A stretch of 64,000 nucleotides of DNA from Henckelia pumila (Eukaryota > Streptophyta > Magnoliopsida > Lamiales > Gesneriaceae): positions 162,207,753 to 162,271,752 of the forward strand of contig NC_133123.1 in the NCBI RefSeq assembly GCF_033568475.1, written 5' to 3'. The notes beneath the pieces were generated by a model that ran no database searches, was not told the origin of the DNA, and saw only the letters and a list, made by a program, of their open reading frames with translations. The first letter of the stretch is position 1; each line of letters starts with the position of its first letter. This document shows, piece after piece, positions 52,071-63,390 of this stretch. A program made the position numbers and the translations under genes.

Positions 52071-54925
52071 GTATGTTAATTAAGGGTCTTCCTGGCTCTA
52101 TATGCTTTTACTTTTTCAACAAAAGAGATTCATGCAACAAGAAGAAAAGTACAAATTGAGTAAAGGGATGAAAAAAGGGTCGTTGCTTTCTAAGCTATGA
52201 GGATAAAAAAAGACATAAAAAAATAGTTTTGGTGATGCTTGTTTCTCCTTTTTTATATGAAAAATAATTTTATTGAAACTAGATACATAAGGTGAGGAAA
52301 AAGTCTTGAGTTGATTATAATATATTTAAAATTTTCCTGAATTTTCAATATTTAAACTGTCAAATTATCTTTTAGTAACTTGTAATATAATAAATGTGAT
52401 CGAACACTTATCGTTTTACTAAAATCTATTATTAATGGTGATAATAATGATAATCAAATCTTTTAAACTATATATATCCCACCAACGAGACCAAGTTAGA
52501 TTTTTACGTGAAATTTGTGGGTTGTAAGATGTCACAATCCATTATTTTTTATAATCAACAAGTACTTTGGTTTCCTTTAGTGCATAGCCACATGCCACCC
52601 CCACTAGGAATTTGGGTTGCCTGGAAGAGACATTATCAATTTGTACGTTGTTCGTCTTGTGGAGATGATTAGTGGAAGCTTGGGGGCATACTTCAACCAC
52701 TCTTTTTTGGAAAAAAAGTTTTTCTCTAAAAAGCGCGAAAAATTATTTTTTTAAAAAAAGACACGAAAAAACAACGATTAAAAATAAAATGTGAGCAAAA
52801 TTTTCGTTTCGGATAAAAAAGTGAAAAAACGATTAACTTTTTGATGGATCATATTAAGCGCTAATTTAAAATAACAAAATGGTAAACAAAAAAAACACTA
52901 AATACATTAAATATATTGTCATGAACTCTTCCTTTCTTTGCGACAAAAGGATTCCACTTTTTCATACAACGATCGACAAAAAGTTTTACTTCACACTAGT
53001 TGTGATTTGAGACGTATGTAATTGATATATAACTTGAAAATTTATTTATTTATTCTTAAAATTTTTATATTTATGTGTTATTTAATCTATTAATATAGTT
53101 ATATAATTAAAATTATAATAAAAGGTAAAACATTTTTTCGTGTTTGATCTTGTACTAAACCCATTTTAATTGTAAAACTTAAGGTTTGATCGTGACATTT
53201 TTTAATTTAGAACATTTGGAAAAGGTTTTGGCTAAAAAGATAATTGGGTGAATGAGTTTGAATTATTAACGATAGAAACAAGCAAGTGGTGGTGATATAG
53301 CCACTTCTCCTTCTCACGCAAACAGTACTACCTAAGAAAATTTAATCAGTCATGTTGTCGTGAATAGATAATCTTAGGAAGGTGAGAACAGTGCCGTATT
53401 TGAGATTTTCTTGGTCTTAATCGAATTTTTTGAACATAGGCCTCCTTAAAATGAACTATGAATTTTATCATTTAAAACTATAAAATATAAAATAAAACAT
53501 ACAAATTTTAGGAGTTATTATTTATATATAAAACTCAAAAAAAAATAGAACATTCAAAATATTAATGTGATTTTAAACCTAACAGTATCTTTATATATCT
53601 ATATATATATAATAATAGAACTGATTTTTTTGGGCTCCCTCCAATCTTGGGCCTTGAAGCGAATGACTTCATCAGATTGTGCTCAAGTCCCGCCCTGGGT
53701 GAAAATCGAGATATCATGTTTGAGTCTCGATTATAACAAATCTCCTCGTATGAACAAACAAGTTAACAGTGGTGAGATGATGTGACTTGAATGATATTAG
53801 GATGATAAAGCAATATAATTCAATAAGATCTAATTATGCACAATCTTACTTTTTTTTTGTTGAGCTTAACCAAACAATGAATATAATAAAAATGAATAAT
53901 CAATCAATATCTTATTATCTATATTAATTAATGATATCTAAATATACAAACACACATGCATGCGTACGAGTATATTATATTTTTGTAAAAGATACCATAG
54001 TGGAGTAGTGGTCATTGTGTTGATGGAGAAATGTTAAAACAATAAATATCTTGTTTGGGTTTCAACAGTAATGAAGCTCAATTCAAGGGAAAATTACAGC
54101 CCACAACTTATTCACGTATGTATTACGAAATACAAATTTATACTTCAATGATCACAGCCCAATTGGAATTTATGTGAACACTTTAATTGGGCTGAATAAA
54201 CAAATATAAAAAAGTACCTAAAAAAGCCTAGCAATTAGTTTTAATACAAATATTGTTTTTGGAATTTAGATCACGCAGCCATTAGATCATGAGTCCATTT
54301 GATTCAAAGAGGTGTTGGGTACAACACCAGATACAAAAGTATTATTTTTCTACCAAAACTAGATACGTCAAAAATGAGCTAGCTTTGCTAGGTCTGGTAA
54401 GCGTCAAACTTCTTTTTATGCCAAAACTAGATACGTCAAAACGAACTTGAATATTTAAAATAAATATAATTTACGATAATGTGGTTGAAATTAGTCTTAC
54501 AAGTATCAAATGTTTTTGTGCAAAAAAAGGAAATCACAAATTTCACAGATCAATTTTGTAAAATATATTTCAGTCTGACTCGACACATAAAGAAACGTTA
54601 ACTTTTATTTTAGATATGAATTGGATCGACCCGTCTCACATATCTATATATAGATACGTGAGACGGTTCATAGAAGACCTACTTAAACAAATAATGGATA
54701 TCACTATAATTTCATTATGAGTTTCACCAAATTAAATCAGTTCTTAAATGGTATCAATTTTTAATTAAATAGTAAGATAAATGGATACTAATATAGAAAA
54801 TTTTAATCCATAAGTTATTACTGAATTACAGTTAAATTCGTCTAATATTAGGGTAACGATTTTTTACGTTGTGAGTTTCAAATTTTTTGTTGTTGCAGTG
54901 TTTTTATTTTTGGGGATAATTAATA
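52071..54925. other. Intergenic DNA with transposon relics, no gene seen
   Basis: Next to 52071 is the leader and promoter side of the Usp-like gene (minus strand). A relic with hAT-like CAGTGCCGTATTTGAG (near 53389) and GGGCCTTGAAG...CCCGCCCTGG (near 53650-53698) is possible. No exon or RNA gene is recognised. Confidence 0.4.
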
Positions 54926-55259
54926 GGGAAAATTGCATATATCACCCTTATGAAATTCCGTGTTAGCTAATAACCCCCTGTGAAAATTTTTTAAGCTAAT
55001 AACCCCCTGTGATTCTAGATTTGTAGCATACACACCCTTTTCAGCTAAAAAATGACGAAAATACCCCTACATAAAATAAATAATAAATTAAATAGTTCAT
55101 AAAAGTCGAGGGCATTTTCGTCATTTTTTAGCCAGAAGGGGTGTGTATGCTACAAATCTAGAATCACAGGGGGTTATTAGCTTAAAAAAATTTCACAGGG
55201 AGTTATTAGCTAACACGGGATTTCACAAGGGTGATATATGCAATTTCCCCTAATTAATA
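54917..55259. mobile_element. Foldback MITE, family A, with 9-bp target duplication
   Basis: Element 54926-55250 (about 325 bp): left GGGAAAATTGCATATATCAC, right GTGATATATGCAATTTCCCC. The arms of more than 120 bp are almost complementary (GCTAATAACCCCCTGTGATT, TAGCATACACACCC). TAATTAATA flanks both sides (54917-54925 and 55251-55259). A 9-bp duplication with long inverted repeats points to a Mutator-like non-autonomous element. Confidence 0.85.
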
Positions 55260-56295
55260 TTAGGGTAACGATTATGCGAAAGTTTAAACTTCTTGTAAGT
55301 AAATTTGAATAAAATTTCATCTATTTGGTTAGAACTTCCCAAGTAAGTATATATTTAACATTCTTTCAAAAAAAAAAAATTATATATTTAACACAAAAGT
55401 TCCTCTGAAACGATGTCACAAATTAATTATGTGAGAATAATGTTAGATTACATTGTACTTGTACATTAGCGTGTGACATATGTCTGGGTTTTTCGAGTTG
55501 GGAAAGAAACTTCTTGTAATTAAATCTTCATTCAGTTATCTTATTTTAAATTTGTGATTTTGGTGTCAAATATCTAGATTTTGATGATTTCTAAAAATCG
55601 AGTTTTCCTGAAATCTTTTTATTTGAGTGAGGATAAACTTGTTAAAATTCAGTCTTGAATCAATATCTTATCTTAAATTTAAAACTTTGACGTCAGATAT
55701 GCTCAGACATCGACGCTTTCTAGTGGGTGGAAACTTGTTACGATTGGATTTGGGTCGTGAATCAGGTTTCTTATCCTAAAAATAAAAATTTTGATGCATT
55801 TATGTCTCAATTAATTTTGAACTAATCATCGTATGATGTAATATTCTCTTGATCAAGTAACACAAAAATTCATATAAGACGAGATCACAAGTTAATTTTG
55901 TGATATGAATCTCCGACCCAACCCATTGAATAAAAATATTATATGAGTGTGTTTACTTGACTTGATAACCATAAGATGAGTTTATTAATTCAATATAATC
56001 CATTGTTTACTTACAAAAAATCATTTTTCTTCAAATATCAAGGCCCGTAATTATACATTGAATTTCATTGGATTTCTCATCCTTAATTACATGAGGTATA
56101 ACATATCCTTCACAATATTTATGGAAAAAATTATATAGAAATCCTAATATACCCTTCTTTAATTCTTTTTTTTTCCTCCTAATTTCTCATATTTTTTATG
56201 ACTCATTTTATCAATTTTATCTATTTTTAAAAAATACATAATTTTATACCCAATAATTTTGATAAGTGAAAATGACTCACTTGTCCCAAGTGTTG
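55260..56295. other. Intergenic DNA, no gene seen
   Basis: AT-rich sequence without open frames or repeat structure that I can define. Confidence 0.4.
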
Positions 56296-57545
56296 AAACA
56301 AATTTGAAATTTGGTGAATAAATTGGAGGGAAAACTTATTTTGGTTTGTCCCACATTGAAACATGTTCAATGTATTGTTCACCTTATATAATCCAACTTT
56401 GGATTATGGGATTGGGCCCTTAGGGCACCAGATATTTTGTAAAGGGGCAAGACGCTAATCCATGCAACAAACACACGCGCGCGGCCGGCTCGGTGAGGCG
56501 AGGGGGGTGGGGTCTTATGATCCTATTATTCTTTTTTGGATAAAATTTGGTTCAAAAATAATATTCTATTATTTAAGTTGAGCGCTTTCTACAGTCCGAA
56601 AGTTGCGTCTCTTTCTGGGCTTTTTTTGTCATGAGTTGCATCTGTACGCCATAAAAATGTGTTCTTTGGAGTCATAGATATACTGTTATAACACAGATAT
56701 AGTAATCTGGAACATCTGCTAACGTCAGGGGCGGACCCAAATTTTTTTTTCAGGGGGGGCACAACTAATAGCGAAGTCATGTGTTGCTCTGTCGGGTGGT
56801 AGTTTGGGTGACCAGTTTGTTTTCTCTATTTTGTATACATTAAATTTAGTTCATTTTGTCATATTTCTATTAACAATTTTAAAAATAAAAAGATACAAGC
56901 TAAACACATTTTAAAAATTGAGATATTATAGAAATTTAATTCAAGTAAAAATAAAAATTTAACTATGTTAAACGATGCAATTCATTATAAAAAAATCATG
57001 AATGCATAATTTATATCACTAAAAGACAAACAGAAAATTTAAAACATTGTCATCAATTTGTAAAAATTTATTATATAATTATTTGATAAGTTCCTAAATA
57101 TTTATAATTTTCAATGTATAACACCAATATGAGTTAAAATTGACATGCATGTACTATATTTTCTTTTATTAATTAAATAATATATATATAATAAAAATTT
57201 ATTTAAAAAAATTGAGGGGGGCCCGTGCCCCCCTGGACCCAGTATGGGTTCGCCCCTGGCTAACGTGATACATCAGATTTCTCTGCAATTCTTCCTTTTT
57301 TTCTCACAAAAGAAAAAGTTGATATATATATTTTCGTTCGACGAACATCGAGATATTTGTTGTGCTGCTATATCTCGATTGTATAGTCGTTGTATCTTAG
57401 AGACGATTGCCGCCAATGTTGAGCACTGTTAACAGGCAATTTTGTCTTGCGGATAGAGAGATTCTATCGTCTCGACTAGTTGCTGCATTTGTTGCTGTTG
57501 CTGTACAAGTTTTTCGGAATTCGGAGTACACCTTGTTAACAATTT
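56296..57545. repeat. Possible LTR-derived block, interrupted by a hAT MITE
   Basis: From about 56296 the sequence reads like a copia or TRIM LTR (TGTCCCACATTGAAACATG, CACCTTATATAATCCA, GGGATTGGGCCCTTAGGG), with a GC-rich piece CACGCGCGCGGCCGGCTCGG near 56472. Ends and target duplication are not established, so the class is a guess. The MITE at 56726-57258 is inserted in it. Confidence 0.3.
56718..57266. mobile_element. hAT-type non-autonomous element, 533 bp, perfect 8-bp target duplication
   Basis: Element 56726-57258 begins CAGGGGCGGACCCA and ends TGGGTTCGCCCCTG. GCTAACGT lies directly on both sides (56718-56725 and 57259-57266). The CAGGGGCGGA terminus and the 8-bp duplication are hAT features. 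The interior is AT-rich and has no frame. Confidence 0.9.
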
Positions 57546-57771
57546 CTATGAGACAATCTTACGAGTCACTTCGTGATATGAATCTCCGATCAAACTAACG
57601 AAAATGTTATCTTTTAAATCTAATTTTTTTTCCCGCACATATAAATCAAGTCGATCTGTCGCACAGAAAAAGAGTGGTTTTAAACCTATTAAAATAGTGT
57701 TTAGAAAAACTTCAAAAAAACATTGCTATATTTTTATTTTACACAATTCACTACCCAAAAAAGCAATATCA

Positions 57772-58056
57772 CCACCTTTGCGGGCTAATTTCATTAATAT
57801 CCCCTGTGAAAAGTCTAAAAGTCATAAAACCCCCTAAAAAATATTAATTGGCTAATTCATCCCTCAGTTTTCTAAAATATAGCGCATTTCACCCCTATAT
57901 TATACAAACTCGGGCACATTTATACCCTTTTATAGGGGTTTTTATGCTAATTTTTTTAAAACATAGGGTCTAACATGCTATTAATTTTACACAGAGTGTT
58001 TTATGCCTTTTAGACTTTTCATAGGGGGTGGTGATGCAATTAGCCCCCACCTTTGC
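57772..58056. mobile_element. Foldback MITE, family B (copy 1), 10-bp target duplication
   Basis: Element 57782-58046 (265 bp): starts GGGCTAATTTCATTAATA and ends GTGATGCAATTAGCCC. Inside are complementary CCTGTGAAAAGTCTAAAAG and CTTTTAGACTTTTCATAGGG segments. CCACCTTTGC is present on both sides (57772-57781, 58047-58056). Length and internal sequence match copy 2 at 62784. Confidence 0.9.
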
Positions 58057-58505
58057 TATTTATTTATTATTTATTTTTCCTAAATGGACTCACTCGTCAG
58101 TACATAAAACTGAAAATCGTCGTTGAAATGTCAAAGTGAAAGAGAGAGGTTAGTTGTGTCAGGAAATGGCGGGTCTCGGGCCCAGTACAAGAACCCGGCC
58201 CAGTATCGGCATCACCCGTTTCCACGTGCCACAAACTTAAGGTAGCGACACTTAACGGCTAACACCTCACTACTGCCACGAATCTCAACTGCATTGGACC
58301 GGGCCATCATTTCAAGGCTCCGTTTGGGGGATTTGTGAAAATGAACATACTTAGCTAAATTCGAAATATTTTACTAGAGGATGAGTTTATTGAAGAAAAA
58401 AGAATTAATCTCCATGTGAAAAACTCGTGTTAGGAAGTGTTGATTGGAATTTGGAAGCATCAATAGTTCACATATTTCATCTATTTGAACACTATTTATG
58501 AATGA
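58057..58505. other. Intergenic DNA with a GC-richer patch
   Basis: Bases about 58140-58320 are richer in GC and hold CCACGTGCC; no exon is recognised. A possible MITE end (GGCTCCGTTTGGGGG) lies near 58315. Confidence 0.4.
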
Positions 58506-58507
58506 AT

Positions 58508-58692
58508 TTTAAGCACCGTTTGATTAAATGATAACACATTGATTGATTAATAATCATTGTTTTGTCCAATGCTTGGCTCAAGTTCTTCCAAGGATTAGTT
58601 CCATGCACCATTGTCTAATTCAAGTATATTGATTTAAAATCTTTATATTATTAATCCATTATCATCCAATTCATGAACCAAACAGTGCCTTA
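58508..58692. mobile_element. Foldback MITE (GCACYGTTTGRTT ends)
   Basis: The left end AAGCACCGTTTGATTAAATG and right end CATGAACCAAACAGTGCCTT are inverted repeats with mismatches; ATTGATTAATAA and TTATTAATCCATTATCATCC pair further in. Target duplication not clear. Confidence 0.6.
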
Positions 58693-59274
58693 AATTTACT
58701 GATTTTTGCATCTAATTAATTCGTGCATTGAACATTTTGTGGTAGAATTTCATAATTGGATATTTTATAAAATTGTTGATGTAATTTTGAAATTTAAAAG
58801 AATTTATAAGTGAAACGATTGATCAACATTTTTCATTTCAACTACAAAAATATAATGAACATCTAATGGGTCATTTTTGGAAAAAATTATCAATGAAAGC
58901 TATTTCGCATCAATGAAATATTATTCAATTTTGTTTAATCTTAACATAAAAAAATATTTTTTCATTAATTGAGTCGAATAAGAGATACGTTTCATAAAAT
59001 TAATTTGTGAGACCGTATCATAAAGATTTTTGTTACTAAAGTAATATCAAGTCAAAGTGCGAAACAAAAACATAATTATTTCAAAAATACAATAAGTGTA
59101 ATGTCATGCAAATAATGAAAATGAGAGTTGATCATTATAATCTCCTCAGTATTTTGTTTAACATATTGTCAAATTACATGATTCAAAGCATTTAAACGTA
59201 AGTATTTAAATAGATTAAAGCAATTTACGTTTAACATATTGTCAATTTCATGATTCAAAACATTTAAATGCATT

Positions 59275-59385
59275 TAAGGTAGGTTTGCAACTTCTAAAAA
59301 TAAGTGATTATGGATATTCTTTAAACAAATTTGTTAACAAAATATCCATAATCATTTATTATTAGAGGTTACAAACACTACCTAA
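59275..59385. mobile_element. Small foldback MITE, family C, second copy
   Basis: TTAAGGTAGGTTTGCAACTT on the left, and AGAGGTTACAAACACTACCT on the right, with AAATAAGTGATTATGGATAT paired to ATATCCATAATCATTTATT. It is the same family as 51447-51558. Confidence 0.8.
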
Positions 59386-59433
59386 AATAATTAAAGCAAT
59401 TTACATATTAGAATCGAGTGTATAATATACACG

Positions 59434-59838
59434 AGGCTCCGTTTGGTATGTTGGATAAACTCTTGATTGTCTTGCAATCACATGTTTGATGTAATCATTG
59501 ATCATAGATAAAAATAAGGATTGATTAAAAGTTAGATAACTCATTGATAACTCATCAACACATTTTACTTTTAATTAAGTTTATCCACATGGATTATAAA
59601 AGCAATTTACAAAACCACCCCTTCAATATAAATAATAAAAATAAATAGGTTAATAATTGAGAGAGAAAGAAAGACATTTTGGTCAATTTAAATTATTTCT
59701 ACTAAGTTATCCTACTTTTAAAAATCATATCAAACATAAAAATAACTATCAAATACATACTTATATTTTCTTATCCATCACTTATCAATCAATATTTTAT
59801 CCAAGAGTTATCTCATCTATGTATCAAACGGGACTAAA
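59434..59838. mobile_element. MITE with CCGTTTGGTAT.../...ATCAAACGGG ends, about 405 bp
   Basis: The left end is GGCTCCGTTTGGTATGTTGG then ATAAACTCTTGATTG. The right end is the complement type: CAATATTTTATCCAAGAGTTAT and TGTATCAAACGGGAC. The ends pair imperfectly over about 50 bases. It ends about 300 bp before the PB1 gene start, so it forms part of its upstream region. Confidence 0.6.
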
Positions 59839-60026
59839 CAAAACAACACTCGACCCAGAAAAAATGAAAATAGTTTCGGGAGCCAAACACTTCCTAAGCC
59901 TGATTTCAGAAGCTCTGAGAAACTCCAAAAAAACCAAGCGAATATCCCTTTTAAGGAAATTATTAAATATTAATTTATTATTTTACGTCAAAATTTGATT
60001 TTGCAAATCTCAAATCCAAAAAAGAC

Positions 60027-60034
60027 TATAAATA
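60027..60034 (+). promoter_or_regulatory. TATA box of the PB1-domain gene
   Basis: TATAAATA lies about 100 bases before the chosen ATG (60135). A start of transcription near 60060 would give a leader of about 75 nt. This supports starting the protein at ATG 60135 and not further upstream. Confidence 0.6.
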
Positions 60035-60134
60035 CTCCTCCGTGAATCCATTTTTTCAATCCAAAGTAAATCCCGAAGTCTCAGCATCTTCTGGTTTCTT
60101 CCAAGTTATCATTCTAAGAAAATTCATCTGCAAA

Positions 60135-60820
60135 ATGACTCCATCATCGAATTCGAGCTCCGGTGGAACGGAATCGGTCAAGTTTCTCTACAGTTACGGC
60201 GGTAGAATCATCCCTCGGCCAATGGACGGCGAGCTCCGTTACGTCGGCGGCCACACTCGTGTCCTCTCCGTCGATCGAGCCGTTACCTTTTCAGGTATCT
60301 GATTTTTCCGTGTTTTCGTAGAATCTGATTGTGTTTATGCAATTTTTGGGGAGTCTGAGTTTTTTTTTTCGGATTTGTTTCAGAGCTGATGGTGAAATTC
60401 GTGGAATCGTGCGGATTTTCCGTGGATTTGAGGTGTAAGCTACCGAGTGAAGATATGGACGTGTTGATCTCAATCAAATCCGACGAAGACCTCGAAAACG
60501 TGATCGCCGAGTACGATAGAGTCTCGCCGGGGGCGAAAATCAGGGCGGTGCTATTCCCGATCAAATCGGCGAAGAAGATCTCTCCTCCGTCGTCTCCAGT
60601 TTCGTGTTTCGATTTCCCTTCCCCGAAGCCGCTGCAGCGCCTAACGGAATTTCCGCCGCTCACGTCTTACCACGCAGGTCCGCCGTGCGCGGCTGTGTAT
60701 CGGTGCTGCTCTCCGGCTGTAAAGTACCAGAACGGCGTCGGGAGACAGCGGTACGGCGGAGGAGTGAGTCCGAGTAATCTGCAGAGCGTACGGTACCACA
60801 ATTGTTCTCATTGTCATTAA
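60135..60820 (+). CDS. PB1-domain protein, two exons
   Basis: Exon 1 is 60135-60294 and exon 2 is 60384-60820, with a GT-AG intron of 89 nt; 597 nt, 198 aa. The PB1 domain covers about residues 14-105. It has the conserved basic Lys in VKFLYSYGGRI, then PRPMDGELRYVGGHTRVLSV, VESCGFSVDLRCKLPSEDMD and the acidic OPCA-like stretch SIKSDEDLENVIAEYD. The rest is Ser/Pro-rich with a Cys/His-containing end (YRCCSP, HNCSHCH). PB1 domains pair with other PB1 domains head to tail; both basic and acidic faces seem present. Small plant PB1 proteins of this kind have no known enzyme activity. Specific partners unknown. Confidence 0.93.
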
Positions 60821-61697
60821 GCATTGGAATAAGGAGACACAAGGAAAAAGCAAAGGGAAGCAAATTTTTGAACGCTTCATTTGTTGCAAGTGAAATCACA
60901 CAGTGAATTTCGATCAGTTACTCAGTAAATTTGTGGAATTGAAAATTGCGTATTATTTTTAGGATGTGTCAATTTTATTTGTTCATATTCAAGTTTGGGA
61001 TTTGTGTTAATCCGAATCGAGAACTTTGGAGAATTTGTTAGGATGCTGCTTTCGAATTGTGGATTTGTGGATATAGAAATCGAACAAATAATACGGGGAT
61101 CGAATATATTTGTTTTTTCGACCTGAAATGAATTCTAAATAAAATATTTTTACTATTAAAAAGATGATAGCAAATAATTGTTAGATTTCAAAATTTTAGA
61201 TTGCATAGATATTGGTGAAATATATTTGATAAAAGAACGAGCTAGAATTGCACGGTGTTTGTGTTACTCGATTTTAGTTCGATAATCGTCCATGTTATTC
61301 GATTCGAGTGGATTACAAGTTTACCATTCCATTTTCATGGATCACAAAGTGGACGTAAAGAGTTATTGTTTAATCAAAACATGATGTTTGAATTATTGTA
61401 CATATATAATGTCAAATATTTACGATTTTATTATAATTTGATTTTCATGGATTGTACGTAGAATGAATAATTATTGTTATAATTACCAAAATGTGATGTT
61501 TGGATTATGGTATGATTTAAAATATTATTGTTCTTTGATTTTCATGGATTACAAATCGAGTGGAATCAAAGATTGAAAAAATTATTATTGTAATCACAGA
61601 TTACAAGCCGAGATTATTGCTGAAATCAAAACATGACATGTAATATAGGATATAATTAACATATTTGAATCAAAAACATTATTTTTTTTTTATAGAA
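60821..61697. other. PB1 gene 3' UTR side and intergenic DNA
   Basis: No gene seen beyond the likely 3' UTR. Short diverged repeats of GATTTTCATGGATTACAA type occur at about 61308, 61440 and 61536. Confidence 0.4.
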
Positions 61698-61937
61698 AAT
61701 CGAAGTTGATGCATGTGAAGGTGCCAAAATGGCAAAATGATAGCGAACCATAGCATATCAAATATTTTAAATTATAAAAAAATTTCAAACATTTTTTTCA
61801 TTTTGCCATTTTGGCACCGTCACATGCATCAATAAAAAAATAATGTTTGAAATTTTTTTATAATTTAAAATATTTGATATGCTATGGTTCGCTATCATTT
61901 TGCCATTTTGGCACCTTCACATGCATCAACTTCGATT
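61698..61937. mobile_element. Perfect 96-bp inverted repeat with 48-bp spacer (young hairpin MITE or hairpin RNA locus)
   Basis: The arms 61698-61793 and 61842-61937 are exactly complementary over 96 bases by my reading. The spacer contains a third copy of part of the right arm (CATTTTGCCATTTTGGCACC, with one base changed later). Flanks are T-rich. No target duplication is evident. The perfect match implies a recent origin or active correction. Confidence 0.9.
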
Positions 61938-62773
61938 ATTTATTTTTTTTAATGTCGCCAGGGTATTAATAATCAGTTAACTACAATAAGATGAAAATAA
62001 TTCACGATTCAAAATAAAATAATATAAATTATATAATCAAGAACTTCAAAAAGGTGGAATTATGGATGAAAGATATAAGTTTTTTTTTTAAAAAAATTCA
62101 TATTATTTCCATTTATTTATTTTTTGAGCATTTATTTCCATTATTTAAATTAGGTGGGAAATTCGAAACAAAATCCTGTAAATGGGACCGGTGTGTATGG
62201 AGAATAAAAAATCTTAATTCTCAATTACCCTATACGTCCACGTGCCTGTACCTTGCAGCGACCATGTGTTCACTACAGATAATAATTAATTAAATCGGTA
62301 GCGGTTGAGGCTTTATCTACATTCTATAATAAATTTTATATTTTACAAAAGTTTGCATTAAAAAAAAATATTATTTGCTTCGAACAACCTCGAAAACTTG
62401 TAAAATAAACATTAAAAAAAAATGATGTTGGATTACGCGTGCAGGAATGTGAGAAATAATATAATGAATGATTTTGTGGGAAAACCTCATACGTCATGAA
62501 TTATGGCATTATATTTCATGATCGGTTCACTAAAGCGAGTCGTAAAATACAGACATTACAGCTTAATAGGTAAATCAGATCTCTATGTGGATAACAAATG
62601 GATCAGTAAAAAAAATGATGGGCCTGATTTTCATATATATATATGATATGAGATAATTGTAAACAACTCCTCTTCTTAAACTCATGAGCTTAATAATTTG
62701 ATTGGCTGATAAATTAATAGGTACGGTATCTTATGTCCACGGACCACGATCGCGTAAGATGAGGATTTGCTCT
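61938..62773. other. Intergenic DNA, no gene seen
   Basis: AT-rich sequence with no exon, RNA gene or transposon ends recognised. Confidence 0.4.
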
Positions 62774-63057
62774 GTCAAAAATAGGGTTAATTGCATCCAT
62801 ATCCTTTATGAAAAATCTAAAAAACATAAAATTCTTTAAAAAATATTAATAGGCTAATACATCCCTTAGTTTTTTAAAATGTATCACATTTCACCCCTAT
62901 GTTATACAAATTCGGGCACATTTATACCCTCTCATAGGGGTTTTTATGCTAATTTTTTAAAACATAGGGTCTTACATGCTATTAATTTTACACAGGGGGT
63001 TTTATGCATTTTAAACTTTTCACAGGAGGTGTGGATGTAATTAGCCCGTCAAAAATA
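62774..63057. mobile_element. Foldback MITE, family B (copy 2), 10-bp target duplication
   Basis: Element 62784-63047 (264 bp): starts GGGTTAATTGCATCCATATC and ends GTGGATGTAATTAGCCC. GTCAAAAATA is present on both sides (62774-62783, 63048-63057). The interior matches copy 1 closely (TCGGGCACATTTATACCCT, TAGGGGTTTTTATGCTAAT). Confidence 0.92.
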
Positions 63058-63211
63058 TAAGAAAATAATTTATAACATTTTCCAAATACCCATTAATATC
63101 TTATAATTAGTTAGTAAGCAACGCACATTAATGAAATATTGAAATATGAGACAGAGTTTTCAACTTTTTGTTAGCATGAAATTTTTCATTTGAAACTCAA
63201 AAAAAGAAAAA

Positions 63212-63345
63212 AAAATATGGGTAAATTGCTTATAAATCCCTAAACCTATAATCAACTTATTTATAAATCCCTACCTAATTAAAACTTAGTTTTCACTCCC
63301 TGAAGAGAGAAACTTTTTCCACAAATCCCCAATATACCCTTATTT
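63212..63345. mobile_element. Left half of a further MITE of similar design
   Basis: GGGTAAATTGCTTATAAATC followed by TATAAATCCCTACC...CACTCCCTGAAG and CCCCAATATACCC resembles a left arm of families A/B. No matching right arm is found before the (TA)n tract at 63356-63376 or in the rest of the window. Confidence 0.4.
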
Positions 63346-63390
63346 TAAAAAATAAATATATATATATATATATATAAATATAATAAAAAA

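Noticed and set aside
59657..59998. 113-codon plus-strand frame upstream of the PB1 gene
   Set aside because: It runs through the right end of a MITE and the promoter region; AT-rich composition and no recognisable domain.
60042..60134. Upstream in-frame extension of the PB1 gene beginning with GTG
   Set aside because: Plants rarely start at GTG, the stretch lies right after the TATA box, and ATG 60135 precedes the conserved domain.
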